DNA of 64,000 bases, from the NCBI GenBank assembly GCA_009193035.1, contig SWDT01000006.1, forward strand, positions 1 to 64,000, written 5' to 3'. The DNA is from Halicephalobus mephisto. Taxonomy: Eukaryota; Nematoda; Chromadorea; Rhabditida; Panagrolaimidae. Every line of letters starts with the position of its first letter. Positions within the stretch are counted from its first letter, which is position 1. Of the stretch, positions 35,836 through 46,500 are shown piece by piece. The position numbers were made by a program, and so were the translations under genes. The notes beneath the pieces are model-generated. The model had not been told where the DNA came from. It was given only the letters and a program-made list of their open reading frames with translations, and did no database searches.

Positions 35836-36771
35836 TTAACGACGAGTTCCATCTTCGAAGAAGACTCCTCCATCGAGAGCACAGTACTTGGGGCAGATAC
35901 CCTTCGGGTCCTCTCAGCAGGACCGGGAGGACCGGCGGGACCAGGCTGTCCGTCGGTTCCGGGAAGACCGTCGGGGCCAGGAAGACCCTTGGGTCCGGGT
36001 TCCCCGGGAGGTCCGTCCTTGCCGGGCTCTCCGGGAGGACCGGGAGGTCCGGGTGGTCCTTGGTCTCCAGGCTCTCCGGGCTCTCCAGGGGTGAGGGGTT
36101 CGGATTGAGCGGGGACTCCGGGTTCTCCAGGAGGTCCTTGAGGTCCAGCCTCTCCAGGGGGTCCAGGAGGTCCACGAGGTCCGGGGGATCCGGGAGTTCC
36201 ATCTGATCCGGGTCTGCCGTTGGATCCAGCCGGTCCTGGGTCTCCGGGAGATCTGGGGGTCCAGGTGGGCCGGGAGGTCCTGAAATCAGAGATGAATGGG
36301 TTCAACAGAAGGACACCAACCTTGAGGGCAGGGTTTGCAGGGAGGAGGAGTGGTGGGCTCGCAAGGGGCAGTCGGGGGCTTTCCGGGAGTTCCGGGCTGT
36401 CCGGGGGCTCCGGGCTTTCCGGGACGTCCGTTCTTTCCGGGGGCTCCTTGGGGTCCAGGGAGACCGGGGAGGCAGCATCCCTCGCACTTCAGGTTGGGGG
36501 CAGGGTTCACGGCGTCGTACCCGGACTGACGGGCAGTACGGTTAGCGGGGACATCGGGGGTGTTCTTCATGTGGTTCACCTCCACGTAGATGTCCTTGGC
36601 GGAACCCTTGCAGAAGTTGATTTCGTGGTGCATCTGCCGGCGAACATGGTTCACGTAGTTGTACACCATGGGGAGAGTGAGGACGACCGAGAGGACGGCG
36701 ACCACGGAAAAAGTAACGGCCGAGTAGGCCACAAAGCGGTAGGCCTTGATACGGCCATCTGATTCTACCAT
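35836..36771 (-). CDS. Cuticle collagen with two apparent frameshifts
   Basis: Exon 1 is 36771-36321, the intron is 41 nt, and exon 2 runs 36279-35836. The ATG at 36771 opens the nematode cuticle collagen N-domain ([20 protein letters not shown] membrane anchor, [19 protein letters not shown]), a subtilisin-type site RTAR, Cys pairs ([18 protein letters not shown]) and Gly-X-Y blocks. Exon 2 begins in the Gly-X-Y frame, shifts frame near 36254-36259 beside a run of five G/C, continues as Gly-X-Y in the second frame, and shifts again near 35912-35917. There the third frame restores the hallmark collagen end ([21 protein letters not shown] then stop at 35836-35838; 21 residues, motif GICPKYC). 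Each shift is one base short of the family frame. The gene is therefore a young pseudogene, or two indel errors lie in G-rich repeats. If intact, it would encode a secreted exoskeleton collagen of roughly 300 residues. Confidence 0.85.
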
Positions 36772-36836
36772 CTTGAAAGGGAGAGGCTTCACACGGGTGT
36801 GAGCGCTGCTGACTCGTTTACCACAACTCTCTGACT

Positions 36837-36844
36837 TTTATATA
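36837..36844 (-). promoter_or_regulatory. TATA box of the cuticle collagen
   Basis: TATATAAA on the minus strand lies 66-73 nt upstream of the collagen ATG at 36771, a normal distance for a short untranslated leader. It shows that promoter structure is intact even though the coding frame is broken. Confidence 0.6.
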
Positions 36845-37790
36845 CGCAGATTGAGATCCGTTTAAGGGAGGTCGACCCATATCAGCCATTTCAGCAGTTC
36901 CCTTAGGCGATTCAGGATTGCTGCCGCCCACAGCAAAGCGGGTCAGCGGGAGTGTGCGTCTCCCGCGAGATGCTCATTTTCTCATCAATTGTGACAAAAG
37001 GCTTCAGACAGTCTAGCTCGAGAGAAAACAGAAATGCGGCCGCGGAAAAGGAAGCGGAACGAGTCAATCTGTTCGTGGATAAAGATAATCACAATCGATC
37101 AGACAATCTTGTAATTCGTCTTGGAACCTCTCACTTTTAGTCACATGCATCTCCTGATCTATCAGCAGTAACCAGATTTTGGAGGTCGTAAATAATTCAC
37201 AACACATTGCAGCACTATATACGGCACTTTGGAACGGTCTGCTCTCGTTCCCCGTTTGTTCCAAGTCCAGATTCACTCCGATTGATTAATAAAAATTAAA
37301 TTGCTGACGTGAGCAATTATTGTTCCAGTTTGAAGATGCTCCACCAAAAGTCCTGTCCGCAAACAACTCAATCAAGCGAGAAAAAGATGGATATCTTGTC
37401 GCGTTAACCCGAACTTGATTCTGATTTTAATGTGCTGGAACATTTGCGGACGACATCGGCTTGCTTCCAATTGGAGGAACTGGATCTGCGATTCTTGATT
37501 TGGATCAAGCAATTTTTCTCTGCAAAAATGTAATACTAAAAACAAAAATCTCAACGAGAATTGTTTTCATCAAGACGTCATGCCTGTTTCGTCACGAGAC
37601 GAGTACTTCCTTCGCCCTCGGAAACTTCCACTTTTGGCATCCAGGGCTTTATCGGGCAATTACCGTGTCAGGGATGGTTGATGGCTTCCGGACTTGCCCC
37701 CCACTGTAAGCTTCAGTTGCCTAAAAAGGGACTCTGATTTCTTTGTCAAACATTTCATCTGTCGTTTTCGACATTTGCTACAGACTTTAC
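36845..37790. other. Divergent intergenic region collagen / flp-33
   Basis: About 950 bp between the minus-strand collagen promoter and the plus-strand neuropeptide gene. No exon-like frames or repeats are seen. It must contain the flp-33 promoter, presumably neuronal; I recognise no specific site. Confidence 0.45.
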
Positions 37791-37797
37791 TTTTCAG
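37791..37797 (+). other. Putative trans-splice acceptor of flp-33
   Basis: TTTTCAG preceded by T-rich sequence, 15 nt before the flp-33 ATG. It is the standard nematode acceptor consensus and is probably the spliced-leader addition site. Confidence 0.5.
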
Positions 37798-37812
37798 GAA
37801 TAAACTTCCGAA

Positions 37813-38411
37813 ATGCAGATTCTGTTTCTGTTATTCGTCCTCTGTTTGAGTGAATCCTTTGCCTTCAAGCTTCAACCCCTCGGACCCAAAGCCGAAGTCT
37901 CCTCCAATGATCAACCTGCTCTAGCCGAGAAACTGGCCATCTATTCTGCTCTGATGCACGACTTGAGAGAGAAGATCCATGAACAGGAGACAGGCCAACA
38001 AGTCAGGAGATCCATGGCTAAGGAAAGAAGAGCTCCTTTGGACACCTTTGACGAGTGGGAAGGGATGATGGAGAGTTTGGACAATCTCAGAAAACCAAGG
38101 TACGTTCCAAGGAACAGATTTAGTTTATTAACCTTGGTCTCGATTCAAAAGACGGTTTCATCCGAGTTCAATAAGATAATTTAGTTGAAACCTATCATTT
38201 TCTAAAGTAATTTTCTCGAGATGAAAATCACATTTTCGTCCACTAGGTCTGAAATGAAGTTGAACATTATTCAGAAATAATTAAAAATTGTGTTAAAGAC
38301 AACGAGACCACTATGTGTTGAAACCAAGGTTTAACAACTAAATACTTTCCGTTAATGGTGGATTTTCATACTTAATTGCCACTTTCCTCATCTCATTGCA
38401 GATTCGGTTAA
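37813..38411 (+). CDS. flp-33: FMRFamide-like neuropeptide precursor, FLP-33 type (98 aa)
   Basis: Exons 37813-38099 and 38402-38411 (297 nt with stop) are joined across a 302 nt intron that splits the Arg codon of the peptide. Signal peptide: MQILFLLFVLCLSESFA. The precursor then has an acidic/hydrophobic spacer, dibasic sites QVRR and KERR, and a single C-terminal peptide that starts APLDTFDEWEGM and ends LRKPRFG, followed at once by TAA. The Gly is the amide donor, so the mature product is a 24-residue KPRF-amide. C. elegans FLP-33 also has one long peptide starting APLE and ending KPRFG, so the match is specific. Such peptides act on G-protein-coupled receptors after release from neurons. 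A TTTTCAG site 15 nt before the ATG (37791-37797) suggests trans-splicing. AATAAA at 38503-38508 follows the stop. Confidence 0.92.
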
Positions 38412-38502
38412 CTCTGATTGCAAAACGCCGAGATTTTCACTACTGTTGCCGTCCGTAAAAACAGCCAAGTTTCTTAGAAGACCCCAAACGCCGTTCACGC
38501 CA

Positions 38503-38508
38503 AATAAA
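38503..38508 (+). terminator. Poly(A) signal of flp-33
   Basis: AATAAA 91 nt past the flp-33 stop. The gap to the convergent SH3 gene stop is only 149 bp, so the two 3' ends lie close together or overlap. Confidence 0.5.
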
Positions 38509-38560
38509 TAACTTGCATGTCGAAAGCTTTATTTGTGAATACACGAATGTTTTTGAAGAC

Positions 38561-40262
38561 TTAGGAAAACTCGCTTGAAAGCATCACCGTGGAACTCGGG
38601 ACGAAACCCTGGTTTTTCGTCCGCAAATGGGTCGCCCAGATCCAGCCATTCACGGCGGAGAAAACTGTACTCAGTCTATCCCCTCTTCTGACGTCCAAAT
38701 CGATCTTGGTCTCGGCACGGAAGTCTTGAATGACGACGAGTTCGTGGACGACGGGTTCGGCTGGACGCCAGTTGTTTCTGGATCTCGCGAGAGAGGCGGT
38801 GGTAGTGGCGATGGCCGTGGTCGTCGCTCTTCTCTGACGCTGGACAGAGGAGCTGTGAGGGATCTTGGACGAGGACTGGAGTCGGGAAAGAGTAGCGGCG
38901 AAGATTCTCGGAGGAGGTTTAGGTCTTGCAAGGAACAACCCAAGATCAGCTCCAAAGTCGGGGGAAGAATTAGAGAGATTGGATTGCTGCAATTAAAACT
39001 ATTTTTTTCAACGAGAAATTAAAACCCACTTTTCCATTTTTGATATTCTCTTGTTCGTACTCTCCGTTGTGTTCGTTCAAATTCGGTTGGGATCCGGATT
39101 TAGCTTCGAACAAAATGTTTTTGCCTTCGGCAACAGGTCTGGAGTCGCTGTCCTCGTCTTGTTCGATGGTCGTTTCGTTGACTCTTTCTTCTTCCGTCTC
39201 AAGGTCCTCAGGAGGGAGAGGGAATTCTGGAAGACTCGAAAGGAATCTTCTGAGGTTCTCGTTCATCGCAAACTGTCTCTCAGCTGCCGTCGGGAATCTT
39301 CTGGGTTTGGCTCTTTCCAGCGTTATCAGGCCACTCTGGGAGAGGTAGTGCTTTCTGTTCTTGTCTGCAGCCACCGCGACGATTGCTTGAGCTGTGGCTG
39401 CTGACATAGAGCCGGTAGGGTTCTTCGACTTCCTAGGCTTTACATGAAGTCTATCCATCGAAGCCGTCTTCATGAACTTTGCAGGATGTCCGACAGAGCT
39501 GCCGAATCTATGTGGAAGCTTCGAATTATTAGATCCATCAGAAGTGGAGTTGACTTGCTGGAATAAGGCTTCGGCTCGTTTTTCAAACTCTCTCTTGTGG
39601 AACTTTTTTAGCTCTCTCTTGATTTGGTGAGATTTCCGTCGAGAAATTTTTGGTTTCGCTGAAAAATCAATCACTAAATTGCATCCACAAACCAACTTGC
39701 CACGACCTGGAAGATCGTCGTCGATTGGCCCCACCGCAACCAGCAGACTGCAGATGACATCGGGAACAAACCCTTGTTGGCCGTCGGCTCTCTTGACGTA
39801 GATCCATTGGTTTGTAGTATCTTTGTACATCGCTAGGACGAGACTTCCTTGGGGCACTGAGACCTCATCGTCCACAGTAGCCATAAACGACTTCAAAATC
39901 TCTGTTTGGGTCCCGACGGGGAACTTCTGAAGATGGGCTCCATTTACCCAGCTGAATTGCTGAGAATCGATCGACTGTCGTTTCTTGTTGAGAATGAATC
40001 TTCTCTTCGTCTTGGAGACATCGGGCAGGGGGAGGACGCATCTGGCTGTGGTGGCGTTGGATTCCCCAGAATACCGACGGTGCTCAGTCCCGGACCCTAG
40101 AACGGGAGAAGGTGGGGCGAATTTCGGCTCAACTAAAGGTTATTGAACACAAGATTTAATCTTAGCTACAGATAAACTCGGATTACCTTTCCGTCGATGG
40201 TTAGCGGCCTTCCTCCCAGGAATAATGGCATTAAGCAAGGAAGTGAGCATATCGTTCCTCAT
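38561..40262 (-). CDS. Two-SH3-domain adaptor-like protein (534 aa)
   Basis: Three exons, 40262-40187, 40132-39030 and 38986-38561, close in frame (1605 nt). One SH3-like domain lies at about residues 85-135 (TVDDEVSVPQGSLVLAMY, NQWIYVKRADGQQGFVPDVI) and a second, clearer one at the C-terminus (ELVVIQDFRAETKIDLDVRR, WIWATHL, GFVPSSTV). Between them are a basic segment (KISRRKSHQIKRELKKFHKR), a Ser/Pro/Arg-rich region and an acidic patch. There is no catalytic domain, signal peptide or membrane helix, so I infer an intracellular scaffold binding proline-rich ligands. I do not recognise the named orthologue. The ATG follows a TAG acceptor-like site directly. It is the last gene of the minus-strand run, 272 bp after the lpd-3 stop. 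Confidence 0.78.
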
Positions 40263-40534
40263 CTAGATCAAACTAATTTCTGACAGCCGGGAGTCCGAAG
40301 CTAAAATTCATGGAACTGTCAGTGTTGACAGAGCAAATCGGTCCAAAAACAATGGCCCTTCAAGTCCTCGAGAATTGACCAGAGGTGTCAAGAGCGCGCG
40401 GACTGCCTCGAGCAAATACTATCATGTTTTATTCTTTTGCATCCTGCAGTCTGTTCAATCTCTTCCGCGAGGGAAGATTAACAATGTACATTTGTCAACA
40501 AAATGTGACCAATACAATTATTTACAAATCAGAA

Positions 40535-43500
40535 TCAATATTCCTTCCTGGCCAATCTGACAACCACATTCTCGAGCAGAGTGGCTAGAAGTGCATCGCA
40601 TCGATCGAGGACACCCCGTTGCATCACTTTGGGAATGGTCGTACGGTGGTCGAAAATCTGAAACGAGCTCTTGACTTGTGCTTTTTCGGGAGCAAAAACA
40701 TGTGTAATCTATCCCCAATAGGTCTGTCAACTGTCAATACCCGAATGTTCCGATTTTGAAAAGAGCAAAAAACTCGCCTGTAATTTTCGCAAAATCTCAT
40801 CAATAACAGGTGGATTCCACTTGAATCGGTCAATGAATCGGATCTTAGGGTCGACAACCCAGCGAAGACACTTGTAAATCCGGGGATCACGTTTCTCTTC
40901 AATCTCAACAATAGGCTCTCGAGGCTTGGGTCTCTCTTCCGATAATAATGGTCCGTCGCTCTGGAATTTAAATTTAAATTTAATTTTTTGCGATTCTAAA
41001 ATCCATACCGAAGACTTTGTATAGGACTTCAACAAGTCTGGCAAGAACCCGACCTGAGCATTGAAATCTGTCTGAACACAAACAGAACTGTGGAATTCAC
41101 AGATGAAAGTGCTTTCGACGACATCTGCATGGCTTCCCATCTCATCATGCTCTTGATTTTGGATTGTTGTCAGAATCGCCTCCAGTGCGGGGAATTGGAA
41201 AAGCTCTAAAACGTTGTGGCCGTGCATCGGAGGGTGTGTTGGGTCCGCAAAGAGAGGCAACTGCCTCAAGGCATCCCCGATCATTGACTCCAGCCACATC
41301 TCGATTGTAGCGTTATTTCTGATCATGAAATTCCGTCCATGTTGGACTCTACAGACGACAGCCTTGCACTCACGGTTGTCCGATCCAGATGTCGAGCCTC
41401 CAAGTCGGAGGATTAGCTTTTGCTCCATGTTGATCCCGACCTGTGTGTTCTGCTCGTCGAGATAAGTGTACTTAGCTGTGTTCCTGATATCGACTCCCGC
41501 ATCTCGCATGTGGAAGAGACCCCAATTGGGGGCCGACATTTCCCCATTCATACAAGCAAGGGAGATGGATTTAGCCTCAAACTCTATCGTTCCTCCAGTC
41601 AGAGTTACTCCTTCCAATGTCGTCGGGAGAGGGAAGAACGTCTTCTTCAGCTGGATCTCCGTTATAAGCTCCAGAACTCTCTGCCAATGAGGGTCGAGGT
41701 AGTTGTCAACATCAGGGGACTTGGAGGGAATGGATGACAGTCCACTGATTGTCGATGTGAGAGACATCTCACTCTGCTCTCTCCTCATATTGACCTGCTC
41801 TGCCTCCACATCCAAGGAGAGTCTCCTGTTCATCGCCTCTCTCCGCTGCTGCTCCAATTCAGCCTCCCACATCAACCTACTGTTCTTCAACTGCTCCCCA
41901 AAGAAGGATTGAAGTTTCTTTGTGATCTTGATCATGTCGTCGACAGTCGCCTTTGTGATTATCGTTTGCAAATCCGTCCAACTGCCCTTCACATTCATCA
42001 AGCAGGTAGATTCTGTAACATTTCCTTTCCCATCCTTGTTGTATCTCCATTCATCTCTCAGAGCAATTCTCGGATCAATAAATTTCCCGATGAATATAGG
42101 TCGGCTCATCCACTCTATTCTCGTCTCAATTTGCTTAAACTCCAGCTTGGCGACATTTTCTGGAGCTTTTTCTTCGATTCTGGAATGTCTTGCTGAAATG
42201 AGGAGCTTGGAGATCGAGATCTCCCCGGAAATGGCCCCTCCTTGAGCCGAGAGTTCTGAAGACAGAAGTTTGAAGGTGACAGCCATATCTCTTTCCCTTC
42301 TCGGAGAAAGTTGGAAATGCCCTCGAAGAAGTCCCCTTCTCGCGAGCCAGCTGGTGTTTCCCATGGTGTTCGACATCTGGGCGTGGATATTGAGTTCCTG
42401 CCACTGCATCGTGAAGACCCAGGAAGCGGCCCAGTCGTGTTCCGTCTTAGACTTGTTCGGTTTCGCAATGGAGACTCGTTTGCCTTCCTTCCCTGTCGGT
42501 AGTCCTATCTGACTCGATTCCGTTGAGTCCTTCTTCATCATCATCGCCTGGTCCCCAAAGAAAAGCCTTCTGACGAGGACTTTTCGATACCAAGGCTTCG
42601 GGAAAGCCAAGAGTTCACTCAGTCTTCTCATGTCGTAGTTAAAGTTAGCTGCACCAACATTGAATACAGTAACTAATTGGACTTTGTTCTTTTCCTCCTC
42701 ACTTGGGCTCTTCTTCCTCGAAGCAGTTACTGAAAGTTTGTCCAAAGTCAGAGATAACGCATCATGAGCAGTGGCTTGTTGATGGGGAGAATAGATATTC
42801 AGGCTAAATGCCGACAGCGTTGCGGAGAGGTAGATCCCCCCTACAGCTGTGGCGTACTCGTTAAACTTTCTCGTAGATGCCATCAATGCGAGTCTTGGTA
42901 ACTTTAACAAACAGTCAGCAGCTGAAGATTTCTGTTGTTGGCCTTCAAATCTGATGGTGGATGACTGAACAACCATGTGAAAGAGGACGTCCAAAGGAAG
43001 GGAACTAGTGTCCAGGGTAACGATCGGGACAGCTGCTGATTCCGAACTGTTTTCTGATTCCTGTTTGGTCGTCTCGAACAAGTTCTCTGGAAGGGGCTCT
43101 ATCATTTGCTCCAGGAAATCCGCCAAGTTCGGAGTCACTAAGGTCTCATCCGGCATACTGGCCAATTCCAGAGCTAGATAGAAGCAGTTGTTCTTCGTCT
43201 TCCGCAACTTCATCTGCTCCTTGAAGATGGTTTTGATGTTCTCTGGAGTGCTTGCAGTGGAGTCGTTGGAAGTGTAAAAAACTTTGACGTTGACTGAAGG
43301 AATCGAAAGCTTGGTCATGCAGAGCTCCTTTCCCACAAAATTCTTCTTCAGGTCCCTCGCTGAAGGTCTCTTTGCCAGTGCCTGGGCCACGTTCCCTCCA
43401 GGTCCACTGGAAGAACTCGGATTTGCTCTCAGGATACACTGGCCTGATTCTATATTGATTTGGACGTCGATGTTCATATCTACAGATTCATCAACAGAAG

Positions 43501-46500
43501 CTGCAGTCTTTGAAGTGTCTTTCTCTCCCTCGATTTCCAGAAAGGACCCAGTAGATTCCATGGAACTTCGCTTCTCACCGACTGGATTGGCACTTGGTTG
43601 AAGGAATGTCGTCTTCAATTCTGGACCTGATTTGGCCTGGGATCCAGATTTCTGTTTCCCTGCAACGACTTTAGTTGTTTTTCTTTTGAGTTTCTCCAAC
43701 ATTGTCTGTCGGAACTCCTTGAATCTCATGAGTTCCAAGACTCTCAGCTTCCTCCTCTCGACTTCGACGGAAGGAGCACAAACCCCATAAGAACTCAAAT
43801 CGGCGACCAACATGGACTGTTCATGCATCTTTCTCTCGAGCCAGCGGACTTTGTTCTCGTGTCCGATGACATTTCTGAACTCCTTATTTGTTTCATCATC
43901 TAGTGCCTCTTCCTCCTCTTCTCTCATCTGATTCTGATCGTAGACAACAGCAGACATTTCTGAAGGTTCGTATTCTTCAGCCCCTTCGTCGTTGGACCCG
44001 ATGGAACTCAGTGTGTGAGCAAACAAGGACATGAGCTTCCCTATCCTCGGATCAAAGTCGATGATCATCCCTTTCATTTGACTTTTCACTGAAAGATACC
44101 ATTTTGCTGATTCTGATGAGTCCTTAGCCGAAGCAGCACTGGAACAGAGTTTGTAGCTGCCGTGGGGGAAGTAGAAAAAGTTCGTGTGTCCTGCTTCTGA
44201 CCCAGAACCATCCTGCATCCACGGTTCTCGCAGAGAGTGCTCATCAAAGTTGTCGATGAAGCTGACTCTGAATCCATCAAAGTTGGCGTTACATGCGAGT
44301 TCCTTCTTGATGCAGACAGTTACATCGCTTTTCTGGAGGGAGATGACGACAGCAGCCAAGTTGTCACTCAATTCAGGACTGTACAGAGGAACACACACGT
44401 AGAGACCGTTCTGGATAGAGAGCGATAGGTTCAAATTAATGTCTGTAGAGGCTACAGCAGGGGTACTCTGGATGTTCTTCTTTGGGGGACTTGTAACAGG
44501 AGCTTCAGGTCGATCTGCGGTCCTCAACTTGGGTCTGTTCAACGTCATCAGCCTCTGTCTCTCTTCTCTCCAGTAGTTGTGGACATTCCTGTAGTTCAGC
44601 CAAAGGAGGATGGCCTTGTCTAACGCCGTGGATTTTAGCAACAATATGGGTCTATTCAATGAGACCACGTAGTTATGCGGCGCCACATGAGAGCTTTCTT
44701 CGTTCTGAACGCTGATATTCGTCATGAACGTCGCTACTTCCTGGAGTTCCTCGGGGGCTTCTTCATACATGGCCGTCTTGAATAACTGCCCTAGTTTGAC
44801 GTTGACTTGGACAGATGCTTTTCCAAGGAATAGCTGTTCTTGGAAAGGAACTTCTTGATTTCCTGAGGACTTTAGCATTAATCTGTTGGTGATAGTCGCG
44901 TTAGGTCCGTCGATGGTGAATCTGATTGCCGTCCTCGATGGAGTGGAAGCAGTCAACTGGACCCAGGGCTCGTCTTCTCCTCTGAAGGTCAAATTGAACA
45001 AGAAAGGGCTTGGATTCGAGAAAACTGGAGCAGTAGTCATGGAAGCCGGTCTTTCGACTGAGAGTTTCTCCAATAAAAAGCTCAATTCACTTCTGAAACT
45101 CTGTTCTGCGAATAGAATCTGATTCAATAAGTCGGTAGAGAACATGTACTCCATATTTCCCATCACTAACTCCACGTCAAAGTAGCCTCCTTCTCTGAAC
45201 TCTAGCAGTGGGTTCCGATATCGATGAAGGAGTTCTGGAGATTTGGCTGCAGCGACTTTGGCTGACTGGTAATTGCCCGAGGCCTTAATCTTCGGAAGCG
45301 GCAATGTAAAAGTGTCGACAGGAGCTGGAGCTACACTTGTCCCTTCGTCTGCAGGTTTGACTACTTGGAACAACAGTTGGTGGGCAGACATCTCGGCTGC
45401 GAATCGAGCTGCTTCTCCAGAAGTCCCTGTAGCAGTAGCGACATCCAATCTGTATTTAGCTCTGAGTGAGGGAAGCAGCATCGCATTCAGTTCCAGCCCA
45501 ATCAACTTAAGTTCAAACTCAATTTCAATCTGCGGTCTTGTGGGGATCGTCGAAAAGTTGGCTAATCCGATCGAGGGTTGCCGAATGTGCTTTGATTTCT
45601 GTTCCTTCACGGGAGTTTTGGATGGAATCAATTTGGAAGTGGACGGTTCAGCCACTATCGCTGTGGATCGTTCTCCAGTGACTTCCATTTGTTCATGTAT
45701 CGGAATGTAGGGTGGTGGTTGGGACACGATTCGATGCAGTTGTTCATTCAATTGAGGTCCGTGTCTCAAGACAACTTCATGAATACTCTGGGCATGCATG
45801 GGCAAGTTCCCTTCTATCTCCCCTAGAGTGACTTTCAAGAAGTTTTTGACTTCTTGCTGTTCCTTCTTCTTGGTCCTTTCGAACAAGACGTTGCTTTCTC
45901 TCAGCGAGCAGCTCAGGATCCTCTTCGTCTCCACTGCCCCTCTGTTGCTCCCGACGTGCTCACTCACTATCAATGAAGCCTTCTTCATGCTCATTGTGCA
46001 GTGATCCAAAACCGCCTTAATATTCTTGGTTGCCGTTCCAGTTGTCATGGCTGCAAAGTTGTGTCCCTTACTTTTCGCTCCTGGAGACTTTAAAGGTGGA
46101 ACGAGAATGGATCCACCAGAAATATCGTTTCGGAAGTGCTCGTGGTTACTGTCGATCTTCATGAAGTTCATCGAGACTATCAAATCAGTGAGAACAGATT
46201 CCAGCATGATTGTCTTGATGTGCCAACTTCCGTTGAAATGAGTCTGCAAGAAATCCTGTCGCTTGGAAGTGGTATAGAACTTATTTTTCTGATAGTCGTA
46301 GAGCTTATCTAAGACGCTCTCGGTCCAATCCACTTCTTCATCCTCATGAACCGAGTCTGGAGCATTCGAAGCAGCCGAAACAGTCAGGATTTCTTCATCC
46401 ATTGGTTTGTTGTCAACTTTCTTGATTGATGAAAGAGATTTTGAAGAGGTAGTTTTTTTCAGCACCTGTTTGGCATCTCTGATAGCAGCTTGACTGGAAA

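Noticed and set aside
35710..36108. Plus-strand Gly/Pro-rich frame resembling collagen
   Set aside because: Antisense shadow of the real minus-strand collagen, since Gly-Pro codons are GC-complementary.
39663..39700. GT...TTTTTCAG intron-like stretch of 38 nt in the SH3 gene
   Set aside because: Removing it shifts the frame to an early stop, whereas reading through gives a good continuous protein.
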